Part shown: piece by piece, positions 1-10,468 of the stretch
Layout of the letters: every line of letters begins with the position of its first letter
Numbering within the stretch: the stretch's first letter is position 1
Assembly: GCA_017654935.2 (NCBI GenBank)
Contig: CM065680.1
Span: 36,055,461-36,119,460 of the forward strand
Origin: Phymorhynchus buccinoides
Lineage: Eukaryota; Mollusca; Gastropoda; Neogastropoda; Raphitomidae
Reading direction: 5' to 3'
Length of the DNA: 64,000 nt
Program-made: the position numbers and the translations under genes
Notes under the pieces: model-generated
The model's database searches: none
The model's input: only the letters and a program-made list of their open reading frames with translations
What the model was told of the DNA's origin: nothing

Positions 1-246
1 CAGAATTGTCAGAGGATCAGAGGATTAAGAATTTCTGACAGAGGATTGGCCTCCTGTCAGAGGTTTTGCCTTTTGATTCAGTATTATCCTTTGAGCTAAT
101 AGCATTTAGAAGTGATTTATCACTATATTAGCCTTTTTGGTGGTGTTCGGAACTCATTTCAATGTTGTCCCTCTTCAGTCTAGGGCCTAGATAGCCCTTT
201 TACCACGGTTTTCAGAGGATTGGACTTCTGACTATTCTGATGCCTG
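1..246. mobile_element. hAT-like MITE, left end cut by the window edge
   Basis: This is the same element as 21458-21710, where both ends are visible. Here the first eight bases lie outside the window. The right terminal repeat (ATTCTGATGCCTG) ends at about 246 and is followed by AATTGA, as in the complete copy. Confidence 0.5.
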
Positions 247-1120
247 AATTGACTCTCATTGAGCGTTCTTTAAAATCAATGATGGCATTATCTTTGTTGT
301 TTTTTATGGGGGAAAAGGAGATAGAGTTATTGAAAATTAAAAGGGCAGGGCCCAAAATATTTGCCTAATAAATCAAGTTTTTCCCATTATTGAGGTCCTT
401 TTGTTTCTATTTTTTATGGAATATATTTCTATTCCCTATCAAACATTTGTTTCTTCTTCTACGCTAATTTTAAATTGGATATAGTAATACCAAAGATATT
501 CTAAAAGGGTAAGATGGATTACTTAAGAGCTCGGCGAACCGGGCTGATAGAGTTATCGTTAGTGGGGACAGTACACTTTTCACAGTGGAGGCTATCCAAA
601 AACTCAGACTGGAACTTGAACGGAGAATTCAACTGGCCTATCGACGTGTAAAATGTGTCCTGTTTAAAAGGGACATAACCAGTGTTTCTGTCCTCACTAC
701 TCATATAGGGAAAAGAGACCGGATGCTTATCTTCCCCTATACAGTCTTTGGTAATACTAGTAGGGGATGCTTATATCACGTATTTCCCCCTTTTTTCCCC
801 CACAAAATCATGATAATATATTGATATAGTCACCCACGAGAGTAGATGCAATCAATATTGATGAACGTCCATTATCAGACATCTGCATTGTTCTCAGATT
901 TTTGTTGTTATTATAATCAAATATGGCTGTTTTATTTCAAAGACATTTATGCGAATGCACTTACTGATTTTGATTTCATGGATATGGGCTCTGATTGTTC
1001 TGAAAAAACAACAACAACACTGGGCAATGTGTATGTGTGTCGTGTGCACATGTGCGTGCACGCACATGATAGCATGTGTTTGTCTTTATGTGTGTGTACT
1101 CATGTGTTCATGTGTTTCAG

Positions 1121-1266
1121 TTCCTGGGGTGGGGCTGACGCCCACAGAAAAGCCCTCAAAGGGCCAGTTGGAGACTGCTCTTGCTGTCACTCACCGGTCC
1201 ACGGCCTCTGTCGGGCAGTTCCAGGAGAGACTGCCCAAAGAGAAACAGAAGGGAATAAAAAGAAAG
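1121..1266 (+). CDS. RRS1: RRS1 copy A exon 5
   Basis: A 146-nt exon after tttcag and before gtgagc. It enters in phase 1 and leaves in phase 0. It codes the block VPGVGLTPTEKPSKGQ through FQERLPKEKQKG, conserved in RRS1. It is identical to 22585-22730. Confidence 0.9.
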
Positions 1267-4200
1267 GTGAGCTGTGATTTTTTTTCTGTCCTAAAGTTGT
1301 TGTGATCTATCATATTTTGTTATTATGCTGTGAACTGATACAAAACCATTATGAACCCAAGAAAGTTTGCACACTGGTTAAAACATGAATAACATTTCTT
1401 CCTTTACCAATTCCTTTTTCCAAATTTATATCCCGAGTTTTACAAAACTGCATATTACTTATGATATCGTCAAGCGTATGTTGTGTATGTGTCTGAAATT
1501 TGTGCCAGACTAATTTATAACTCACAAGTTTCTTCTTCTTCTGCGTTCCATGGCCATATGGCCGCAATGGGTAAGGTACGTATGTGTCCGATTTTCAGTT
1601 TTCACTGGTCTCCCGGCTGCATACAGCCAACACATTCCGATTTCGGAGGAGCTCAAAGGAGAAAAATTATTTGGAAGATTTTTTTTTTTTAAAGCAGGAG
1701 AATGGGCCAATAAGTCAGAAAGATAGATGATAGAAAGCAAAGGGAAAAGGCAGAGTCCAAAGAGAGTGGCAGATTAGAGGAAGTTAGAAGCACAGAACTT
1801 CCAGAAGGTGGGGGAACTATTTTTTTTATGAAAGACCCCCAGGTGTCTTCTCTGGGAACTCACAAGTTTGTTCTATTACCTATGATGTTGTCAAGTGTGC
1901 GTTGTGTGTGTCTGAAATTTGTGCCAGACTAATTTATTACTAGCAAGTTTATTCTATAAAGGGTATGATCCGATCATGATGTTAATGAGGTTGTAGTTTT
2001 TTACACAAACATGGTCAACAAAGGCATTGATTGTTACTGTGAATTGATATTTAACAAAATTCTCATGTCTATGTTCTCATTTAAGGTTCTTTTGATACAA
2101 TGCTGCAAAATGTGTAGGGAGTAGGGGTGGGAAAGGTTTGTAAATGAATCAATATTAGTTCTAAGCATTTTCAAAGATGCTGGAGATCTGTTTTCGTATT
2201 ATTATTTTTTCCATTGTTTGGCATGCCAGTCAATTTCTTTTGGATGTGGGGAAACTTAGAGAGAGAGAAAAATAGAGATTTTACGCCTTCTGAGTCACCA
2301 GACTAAAGAGCTCTATGATTTTATTTTATACCCTGAAGGCAGTGGGGTTTCTCCCTGCTCTTATCGACTTTTTAACTGCTGTGGGCTTTATATGTGCATA
2401 AAACGCACATGTCAGACTTGCTTTAAGTCCCCATCCGAAGGACTTGACGTTCAGTTCGATTTTCCTGTCAAACTGGAAAGAAAGGGCGAAACCAGGATTC
2501 GAACCCAGGTCACTCACACATTGAGTTATTGATTTGTGCTATTGCTATTGACTTGTCATGAACGAAGTTAAAGTGGAATCTGGATTTAAAGGAGATTTTA
2601 CAGGGTATCTGTTGTGAAATGTTTCAATTGTTCCTTCTCTGTGGTTGCAGTTCCTGGTTACTGAAGATGACGAGAAGGAGGCACAGAAGAAGATTCTAAA
2701 GAGAATTTCAGAATCTTCCTCCGTTGTGGATTCCAACAGGGCTGCTAATGCTCTGCAGGCGAAAGAAGAAAGAGAAAGGTAATGTAATGTAAATCGATAA
2801 ATACAAAAATCCCTGGTTTAATGAGGCTTCATACTACTCCTTCAGTCCTTGCCAACACGAAAGGGCAATAATTTTAGGCCAGAACTGCCGATGCCCCCTG
2901 GTGATGAGTCAGGAGCAGATAATTTTCTGTGGCTATATACTACTAGTTCCTGACAGGCAAGGGTGATAATCTTAAGTAGGGGGCGTTCGCATCTCAGGTC
3001 AAGAGACAGGGGCAGAGAATGTTCGGTATAAAGCCTCATTGTTAACCAGCATACTGGAATTATAAACCAGCCATTTGTCCTTCAAAAGAAATAATCCACC
3101 GTTGCATAGTTTGTCATGTTTGTATTCTTATATAAACTAATGCTTTCTTTAACTTGCTAGTGTATGGTTTGTATTGAATGTAGTAGTAGGAGTGGGAAGC
3201 AAATGTTGAAATGTTGTTGAACACAAGAAAACACATCAGGTTTTACATTGGAAAAAAAATGCTTTCTTTATCTGAATAAGTAAGATAATAAATCATAAAT
3301 AACACCACACAAAAAGACAAAGTTTGCGTATTAAAAAAAAATCTAAACTGTGTTCGGATTTCATGCATGGAAAAAAAAGTATAAAAAAAGAAAAGAAAAA
3401 AACACCTAAACAACCCCCCCCCCCCCCCCACACACACACACACACACACACATACAAAAAAAGAAGAAAAACACCCACCAAAAAACTGAAGTACTTTCCC
3501 CCTGTCCTTTATTAACAAAAGTCTTGTAACTTTAAGAAATTGATATCTTGATGTCATTGTCAGATTATCTGTAGAGCCATGATTGTTAAAATAAGTGGAG
3601 GCTGTAACTATAATCAATGCTCCTTTTTGAGATTGTCTAAAAAAAAATGAGATAAGTCTAATGGATCAAGCGATAGCTGTCTTATGCTGATGCAGATAGT
3701 ATAAGAATACCTAATCACAAATTAAGGTATCGCACATATCTAGTCACAAATTTGCCTGATTTTTATCAGATCATTTGAAAATGTTGGGGTTTTGCGTGTG
3801 TTTTTGTGTACACTGATACAGTTAATAGCAGTGAAAAATAAGATAATGACAAATATTCTTATTTATTTCAACTACAGTGGACCTCCCTTATTAACCCTTT
3901 CACCGCTAATGTCGCATTTTAGGACCACAATGGTTATGACCCAAGTCAGTAAAAGGTGTGAAAATAAGATATGTTTTCATCCTATAACCTTATGTTATTA
4001 ATGTTGGGAGATAAGGAAAGGCTTTATTTGACACATGTCATAAGGCGATTCACTGTATTGCTGACACCAACTTTTCTTTACCCAGGTAAATTTGACAGAA
4101 TTTTTTTAGCTAAAAATGGCTGGCGGCAAAAGGGTTAAAAAAAATAACCTGTTATTTTCTCTGAGACATTGCCCTTTGTAAATATTAAAATTAATTACCT

Positions 4201-4834
4201 CCCTTATACAATTCCCTCCCATTTGAGGGTCAAAATAGAGAAAATGTGTTGATATGAATGTGATGCTATAATTAAGAATCAATGTATATATTGTACATAA
4301 TGTTACTTTCCCACTCCCCACCCTCTTCCCTGTTTTTGTAACTTGTTTGTTTCTTTGTTTATTTCCCCTCTTTGCCCCTTTCTTTATTGTTTACCACTTT
4401 GGAATCTTTAGTTCCTTCGTTTTTTGTGTGTGTGTTTTTACGGATGGCTTGATGAAAAAAAGTATATTATTTGCTTATTCAAATGTTCCATCTGGAAATC
4501 AAATTTTGACTTGACTTGACTTGAGACCTCATTTTGGATGATTTTTTGAAGGTCTTATAAGGGAGGTTCCACTGTATAGCCTATAGTGTAGGAATGGTAA
4601 CATATCATGGTCATTGTATAATTATGCTGATTTTTTCTTTGTTTCAGGGCTGCTTCCAAAAAAGAGGGTGAAGGGAAAAGAAAGGCGGGCAGCAAAGGAA
4701 AAGGGGGCAAGGGATTGAAAGGGGCAAAAGGAAAGAAAGGGGGGATGGGAGGAAAAGGGGGGATGGGAGGAAAAGGGGGGAAAGGAAGCAAAGCAGGAAC
4801 AGGGAAAAAGACTGGTGGTAAAAAGAGACATTAA
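1121..4834 (+). CDS. RRS1: RRS1, partial copy A (last three coding exons)
   Basis: This is the 3' part of the ribosome biogenesis regulatory protein RRS1. In known eukaryotes RRS1 works with RPF2 to bring the 5S rRNA-RPL5-RPL11 particle into pre-60S ribosomes in the nucleolus. Three exons are visible: 1121-1266, 2651-2778 and 4648-4834 (TAA at 4832-4834), each with AG before and GT after where expected. The first encodes the family block with STASVGQFQERLPKEK, very close to the vertebrate STASVGRFQERLPKEK. The last encodes a Lys/Gly-rich basic tail ending KKRH. Earlier exons of this copy lie left of the window. The tail has two Gly-Met-Gly repeat units where the copy at 26080-26284 has three. 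Confidence 0.9.
1577..1845 (+). repeat. Dispersed repeat, about 270 bp (family R270)
   Basis: This intronic stretch, from the tatgtgtccgattttcag motif to gaaagaccccc, recurs in the opposite orientation at 59394-59655 outside any RRS1 copy, and partly at 8168-8292. It is therefore an interspersed element and not just intron sequence. The segmental copies carry it at 23040-23305, 49428-49697 and, inverted, at about 29605-29872. It has no coding capacity and its class is unknown. Confidence 0.6.
2320..2520 (-). mobile_element. Possible tRNA-derived SINE fragment in an RRS1 intron
   Basis: Read on the minus strand, 2495-2505 is GGTTCGAATCC, a perfect match to the RNA polymerase III B-box and tRNA T-loop. 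It lies in the phrase cctgggttcgaatcctgg and is followed by about 180 bp of non-tRNA sequence, the layout of a tRNA-derived SINE. I do not see a clear A-box or a full cloverleaf, so this is not a tRNA gene. The same stretch recurs in the segmental copies at about 23782-23982 and 50180-50375. Confidence 0.4.
2651..2778 (+). CDS. RRS1: RRS1 copy A exon 6
   Basis: A 128-nt exon after ggttgcag and before gtaatg. It enters in phase 0 and leaves in phase 2. It codes an acidic then basic helix-like segment starting FLVTEDDEKEAQKK and ending KEERER. It is identical in protein to the copies at 24113-24240 and 50549-50676. Confidence 0.9.
3415..3452. repeat. Poly-C / (CA)n microsatellite
   Basis: A C-run is followed by a CA-dinucleotide run. 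The length differs from the same site at 24866-24895 and 51300-51334, as expected for slippage or consensus error. Confidence 0.9.
3891..4138. mobile_element. piggyBac-type MITE nested in the Tigger-like MITE
   Basis: It is flanked by TTAA at 3891-3894 and 4135-4138, the hallmark target site of piggyBac elements. The termini are CCCTTTCACCGCTA and the complement of TGGCGGCAAAAGGG, an imperfect inverted repeat starting CCC. It is 248 bp with no open frame. A family member lies at 15803-16052 in the opposite orientation. Copies of this insertion are at 25324-25571 and about 51750-51997. Confidence 0.65.
4200..4525. mobile_element. Insertion with (acttg)n tail, class unknown
   Basis: This stretch interrupts the Tigger-like element and ends in aaattttgacttgacttgacttg, a short tandem tail typical of some non-LTR or SINE insertions. 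It carries no coding capacity. The left boundary is a guess. Confidence 0.3.
4648..4834 (+). CDS. RRS1: RRS1 copy A last exon
   Basis: The exon follows gtttcag, enters in phase 2 and ends with TAA. It codes a basic tail of Lys/Gly repeats, a usual RRS1 C-terminus. It is 18 bp shorter than the exon at 26080-26284 because one GGMGGK unit is missing. Confidence 0.88.
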
Positions 4835-5670
4835 GAAGGGTGAACTGGAAATACCCTGTTTATCTGTACTTAGGTTAATGTCAGAAGATGGGAGAATGAG
4901 AGTGCATGTGATTCTGAGAGGAAAGAACAGAAGAACCGTTGGAATATTAAATATGAACGAAAAATGGCATTTTGTATTATGATGAGAGTTATGTGTGTCA
5001 GACCTCTTTTCTGCCATGTTTAATCATTAATCCCCTCACCTCCTACCCCATCCCTCCTCATGATTTTACTGGTAGGGTTAAAAGAGACCATGAAACCTCT
5101 GTGTTGTAAACGTTTGACATTGTTAAGTTTCTATGTGTTTAAATGTTAAGTTTGTATGTGTACTTTTAAATGCTTTGGTTGTTTTACAATTTCATGCCAA
5201 TCAGGTTGTACCATCAAAATCTGGTCTTCATTTGGACTTCTTGGGCAGATAAGGAAAACATTGAAATATGATTCTGTGACTGATTGTAAGTCATTTGTTT
5301 TTACTTTTAAGTTTCTTTAGTACATAGATTTCCCCATATACATAAGGCCTAATTTACAGAACAAAACAACCACCAACCAACCAACAAATAAACAACCCCC
5401 CGATAAAATTAAAAAAAAAGAAGAAAGTATCCAACTTAAACAAGTTTTCCATTGAGTTTGAATGTTGATTAGTTTTGCTTTGATTTTATAAGCTGTACTG
5501 TCCAAAAAAAGAAACATAGGTGTCAAAGAGCTGGAAGGATGTAACTAAACTACGGAAAATGACCACTTGCTTATTTGTTTATTGTGTGCTTTGAGCGCTA
5601 GTCGCATGACCACAGTGGAAATATTTTGGAAAGTATTGAAATTCAAAATAAATTATATTCTAAAAAAGTG
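4835..5670 (+). other. RRS1: RRS1 3' UTR (copy A) with poly(A) signal
   Basis: Sequence after the RRS1 stop has no open frame of interest and holds AATAAA at 5647-5652, followed by a T-rich stretch (tgtgtttctttttttag) suitable as a downstream element. The cleavage site is inferred at about 5665-5675. The same signal is at 27107-27112 in copy B. Confidence 0.55.
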
Positions 5671-6769
5671 TGTTTCTTTTTTTAGGGACAATATTGTAAT
5701 GTTTTGTTTTCTTTCATAATACAAATTGGAAAGGGAATGAAACGTTAGGATTTCAAATGAAATTTCGATTGTGATTGTAAACAGTTTCATAATTTACATT
5801 TGAATGAAAAAGACATGGGTGTTTCAACAAAATCCTTGAAAACCTAAAAATCTGGGGCCAAGGGCGGTAAGTCAAATACAGGTGTTCTGTGACTCCATTT
5901 TAAAGAAAGAGACGCAGAGAAGCAAAAGCAGTACATTATTTCAACAGTCAAAACACCGAACGGGAACAGTTGTCACGCATAGAAGTAATTATGTGTCACA
6001 GCGAAAATACCAAAAAAACAGACGTAAGCATGTATAAGTCATAAAAAATATTTATTTCATATTTTAAAAATGGTAAAAGAGAAAAAGGGTAAATCTGGTA
6101 CATGGAACAGATGGGGGATGAGAAGTGTGTAGAAAAGTACTATTTTATTCAGTGAGATTATCACATCAAGAAAACAAACTATATCACTGCACGCATTTAA
6201 AATCAAAGTCATTGCTTGAGAAAACGTTCACATCAGCAAGCTGAAATGTGTTTCAAAACAAGTCCACAACTATCCAATACTTCAATGCATATAAACAAGT
6301 CATTGTATAAATGAGACAAAACAAACTCGGCTTTAAACACATAAAAACAGTAGCAGTTTTCATGTTTCAAAAGTTTCTCGTTCTTGTTTAAAAAGTGAAA
6401 ATGACCAAAAGACATCTGTACATATCACAGATCAGGGCCCGTGAGAATCAAGTATGTACAACGGGGTTCACATCAGTTGCAACAGTTATGTTTTCAGAAT
6501 GAGAAAATGACATGTTAATCACAGGAATGGTACATAAATGGGGCTGATCATCACAAAACGATGGCAAATGGAAAGCAATGTGGTGGTTTTGGTTGGGTGA
6601 TGAAGGGGTATATAAAGAAACAAACAAGACTGTGCAGAACACTTCGGACTGCACAGTATATTTTTCAATAAGCGTATCAATTCTCACACAGATAGATATG
6701 TGTGTACAGATATACACACCGACTGACACACACACACATGCAGTTTGCATACATTTACACAAACACACA

Positions 6770-6802
<33 letters not shown>
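6770..6802. repeat. (CT)n microsatellite
   Basis: About 16 CT units, flanked by CA-rich sequence (acacacacatgcag, acacaaacacacac). The copy at 28232-28264 has nearly the same length. Confidence 0.95.
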
Positions 6803-6807
<5 letters not shown>

Positions 6808-8009
6808 CACTCATGCAGACAAAGTGGGAATCAAACATTGAAAATGCATGATGGACTAAAAGTAACTTCTTGTCTGTCGCATGATCCGATGACAAACACC
6901 AAGTCATGTCAATCCCCATCACCTCTCAAGGAAAGAAAGTACATTCCCATTGTATTAAAATATTTGATGAAAATGAGAAATAGACAACAAGAGAGAAATG
7001 AGTGAAAAAGGACGTAGCCTAAGCACGCATTGCATGACTGATCTGTTAGTATAGTAGGCTACTTTTTATATTTTGTAAATTTTAATGTTTCCAGAATATA
7101 TCCTTGGTCATTAAAGCCATATACTGATATAGTCATTACATGAACTGAAATTATGAACATCACCTTTGCATCATGAACCTTTCTGACAAAAAAATTTTCA
7201 TGCCATAAGATATGTTCAGGTGCATTACCCAATACTTGAGCACATGCTTAGGGTGTAATTTAGTCATAGCTCATAGTTTAAGCACAAAGAAACAAAACAA
7301 CACAAAAAAGTTACTGAATATTTGAAACAAAACATAAAAACGTTGCTGGATATTTGAAACAAAGTAAAACACAAAACGTTCCAGGTTATTTTATGAATCC
7401 TACGGTGATTGAAAACTAAGAAATGTAGCTAAGACTCCCTCTCCTACAAATGTTTTGCTTGACATTTTGTGGACGGAATTTATCAGCAGTATGTCCCAGT
7501 TATTATAGACAATATTCCAGCTTTATTCATTATTGTCATGGAAAGCAAGCCCTATACTGACTGTACAGCACAAGTAGATAATCAATGCTTAGGTGATCAT
7601 GATTCTTCTGAGATTACTAAATTAATATAACTACTTTTCTTGTGTGGTTCATTCAAGTGCAGAAAGATACCACTGCCATCTTCCCAAGTTACACAATCCC
7701 TCAATTCCTTCCCTAAAAGTAATGAAAACAAACCCTTAGCATGTCTCACAAAGATACAGTACATGTGAAGTCATGAAAATGGGACAAATGGACTGAAACG
7801 CATGTCCCTGACAAATGTGCCACTGTCTTCTTCTTCTTCTTCGATCGCTCAGACAGTTTCCTGTCAATTACGAGCGCAGATGTGTCATGCTGCCATTAAT
7901 GCGCCTAAGAAATAGGCCCAGCAAGTCCGACTTCGGCTGGAGGAAATCGTTTTGAAAGTCTTTCTTGAAACAAGCGCAGATTCACAATCGTTTGTGGCGT
8001 GCGACAATG

Positions 8010-8292
8010 TATTGAAATCGAAACATCATTTTAAAGAGCAGCCTCAATTTGAAGTGCAGCCTCGATTTGAAGTGCAGCCTTGATTTGAAGTGTGACAATT
8101 TTGGACCGACCGACCGACCGACAGACAGACAAAGTGAGTTATAGGTTTGTGGCTTGTGCCACAAACAAAAAGGCAGGGGAATGGACCGGTAAGGCAGAAA
8201 GATAGATGACAGCAAGCAAAGGGAAAAGACAGAGTCAAAGAGAATGACAGATTAGAGGAAGTTACAAGTACAGAAGTACAAAAGACCCCCAT
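8010..8292. repeat. Composite of dispersed repeats
   Basis: 8010-8055 matches the reverse complement of about 58620-58675 (cgaaacatcattttaaagagcagcc region). It continues as three tandem copies of about 19 bp (gtgcagcctcgatttgaa) up to 8095, then a short (gacc)n/(agac)n run. From 8168 the sequence matches the R270 repeat. So two dispersed families meet here. Confidence 0.55.
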
Positions 8293-10345
8293 CTTTATAT
8301 CAATTTAATTTGTTGACATTAAAGCCTCAGATAATGACACTTAAACTGCGATTTAACAAACCAAACATGAATTAACTGAACTCGTGCATAAAATTGACCA
8401 ATATTTTGTGAAAACAAATGTCAAAATCTGAATCAACAGACAATACATGCGTACAATGACATGGACAGAATGAAAAAGTTCACATCAACTTAATGAGACG
8501 GTAATGGTGCAGAGGAAATTTAAAGGTATGTATCCGTTTTCTTCTTAAATATGTCTCTCACCAATATCACTTTATCCCAAAATGCCTTTATTACATGTGT
8601 GCAGACATATTTCAAGTGGTAACAGAGACAACAGAAAAAAAGAGGAATTGTGAAAGAGCTCAGCTCACTGCAGTTAAAAAAAAGTGCTTTGAATAAATGA
8701 GTCATTGCATTTAAACAGAAACAAAGACAAACGTGATCAGTATTAACAGTTCATGTTGTGCGCACCAAAGAAAGAACCACATTTTGTATATCTATGGATC
8801 AGACATCCTTGAGATTTCTCAGCTGCTGTTCATTTTCTTTCCTATACATAGCCACAGTAACTTTTGCCTTGACAATAAAAGCAAACATTTATTTAAAAAA
8901 AAGTCACCTTTAATGGAAACCGATGCTAACCAGAAAGAGCTGCAAAGGTACAAGTACACCTACAGTCTAACATCAAAACGTTTGTCAAATTCAATCACTG
9001 ATTTGTTGTTGTTGCTGTTGCCATATCGTCATATGTCCAGAGTCATCCAGATTTACAGAAACTTATAATCACTGCAAACGATACATGATACGACATTGGA
9101 TTACGTTATAGAGTCAAAATCAGTTTTGTACCAAAGACCTTCATGGCTGAGTAATACATTCTGAATCTAATGTAGCGGGTTTGTGAATGCCTGTGGTCCA
9201 ATACTTTAAGGTAATCACTGAAATCAGTCATCCTTGTCTGTGAAAGTAACATGTAATGTAAACTGCCAACAACTGACATGCCCATTAAGATGTCTCCCAA
9301 TAACAGGAAGGGCGTCAAGCTGGCTTGTGAAAACAATCTTCCATGATTTAGTTAGCACCTGTTCATATGGGACCCATTCGTTCCCACAATAGCTGTTGTT
9401 TGCTCTGAATAACAAACAAAAGCTTCCAGAAAACAATGTCTTACAATGTTATTTAATAAACATTACGTCAGAGTTTTTGATATTACAATTAAAAGACTGA
9501 TACCACACACCTACTGGTAACAATGCCCCTAAGTAATGCACATGATCAAAAACGTTTTAGATTTCAATGCATTAGCATTGCAGTCCAGCTACTATAAAAT
9601 ATGAATTAGTGTATTGACTTTCTAAAGAAATCCTAAATGATAAATCAAACATTTGTTTTCTTTTAACTCCATTAAAATCCTACTGATCTGAAGCTGCTAA
9701 TTCCTGTATTCAATATTCTTTACATTGTGGCCTCAGTACTACCATGTACTTATATAAAGCAATCATTTTAAGCCATTGGTAAAAACAACAAACATGCAAT
9801 GATTGCAGTAATTCTTTTTTAGAGACATATCAGCTCTGCCCCCCAAATGATACCAGAAGGTGTGTCAATATTTTGGTTTGCTTCTTTATACTGGCGCGGC
9901 TAGTCACACGTCTGGTGCATGGATAGGACGACAAAGATGATTCAAGATGGATAAGCTTTACCAACCTAACTCACAGTTTGATCAAGTCTGACTCCGAGTG
10001 TAACAAAAAACCCACACCCATTCAATACTGTAATGTGTGTTGAGGTGACATGATTTGAAGCATCTTTTTCATGGATGTACAAAAAATGTGTCCTCTGCTG
10101 TTATTCATGAATATATCGATTATAGCTGCAATTAATCCCTTATCCGTTGCCTCCCAAAAATCAACTTACCAATTATTTTTTATCAAATCCACATATCCAC
10201 AACAAATGTGTCAGTGTCACTCCTGTCTACTTAACAGGTATAAGAAACATTGGATCCACATTTATTAGCGCCATTCTTGTGACCAGCGGTCAAGGTAAAA
10301 CACAATTGATCAGCATTCATATACTTTGTAATGCTACCATCTGAT

Positions 10346-10468
10346 TCAAGCTTCTACGTCTGCGCGGGAAGATTTGGCCGACCTTTTCCGTGCTGGTGCT
10401 GCCTGCTGTTGCTGCTGCTTGATCTTCTGGGTAGTATCGTTGTAGCCAAACGGCTGGAAACAAAAAGC
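10346..10468 (-). CDS. slo: slo alternative last exon, short tail
   Basis: On the minus strand an acceptor (ctgtctttcag) is followed in phase 0 by 40 codons and TGA. The peptide starts [10 protein letters not shown], runs through KIKQQQQQ and ends with a basic stretch (RKRSAKSSR). After the upstream ...LLPTDK this reads like the usual end of slo RCK2, where vertebrates have TDLIFCLMQFDHN. It was too short to stand out as a long frame. No plus-strand copy exists in the window, because the other slo copy is cut by the fold-back at about 40073. A second, weaker acceptor 14 bases further in is possible. Confidence 0.65.
   Translation of the reverse strand, partial: AFCFQPFGYNDTTQKIKQQQQQAAPARKRSAKSSRADVEA

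Larger units (their letters stand above)
3873..4576. mobile_element. Tigger/pogo-like MITE, interrupted by other insertions
   Basis: It starts TA-CAGTGGACCTCCCTTAT and ends ATAAGGGAGGTTCCACTG-TA, giving inverted termini with TA at both ends as in the Tc1/mariner-pogo superfamily. Its interior matches 16142-16318 in the opposite orientation (the piece with gagacattgccctttgtaaat). A piggyBac-type MITE sits inside at 3891-4138, and another insertion ending in (acttg)n occupies about 4200-4525. Copies are at 25306-26008 and about 51732-52413. Confidence 0.65.
1..6988 (+). repeat. Segmental copy A: RRS1 3' half plus downstream DNA
   Basis: This block matches 21466-28449 almost base for base, and 47863-53500 with more small indels. 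It begins inside an RRS1 intron and includes RRS1 exons 5 to 7, the 3' UTR and the start of the slo 3' flank. Differences from 21466-28449 are sparse: a few substitutions, microsatellite length and one 18-bp unit in the last exon. That level is what one expects between alleles or very recent duplicates. The match ends only because the second copy runs into a run of N. Confidence 0.9.
6030..10345 (-). other. slo: Probable slo 3' UTR and 3' flank (convergent to RRS1)
   Basis: Downstream, on the minus strand, of the short last slo exon there are about 4.3 kb with no credible coding frame. A minus-strand AATAAA (tttatt at 6051-6056) lies about 400 bp from the RRS1 poly(A) signal, suggesting two convergent transcripts ending back to back. 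The stretch holds a CT microsatellite at 6770-6802 and a small repeat cluster at 8010-8292. That it is one long UTR is inference. Confidence 0.35.

Noticed and set aside
846..1305. Open frames of 118 and 143 codons overlapping RRS1 exon 5 (and copies at 22310-22769 and 48697-49156)
   Set aside because: One is the exon read through from its upstream intron in the correct frame, the other is out of frame; the splice sites define the real coding part.
2490..2520. tRNA gene on the minus strand
   Set aside because: Only the T-loop/B-box part is present; no A-box, anticodon arm or full cloverleaf was found.
4555..5017. Pro/Phe-rich minus-strand frames opposite the RRS1 last exon
   Set aside because: They are the complement of the Lys/Gly repeats coding the RRS1 tail.
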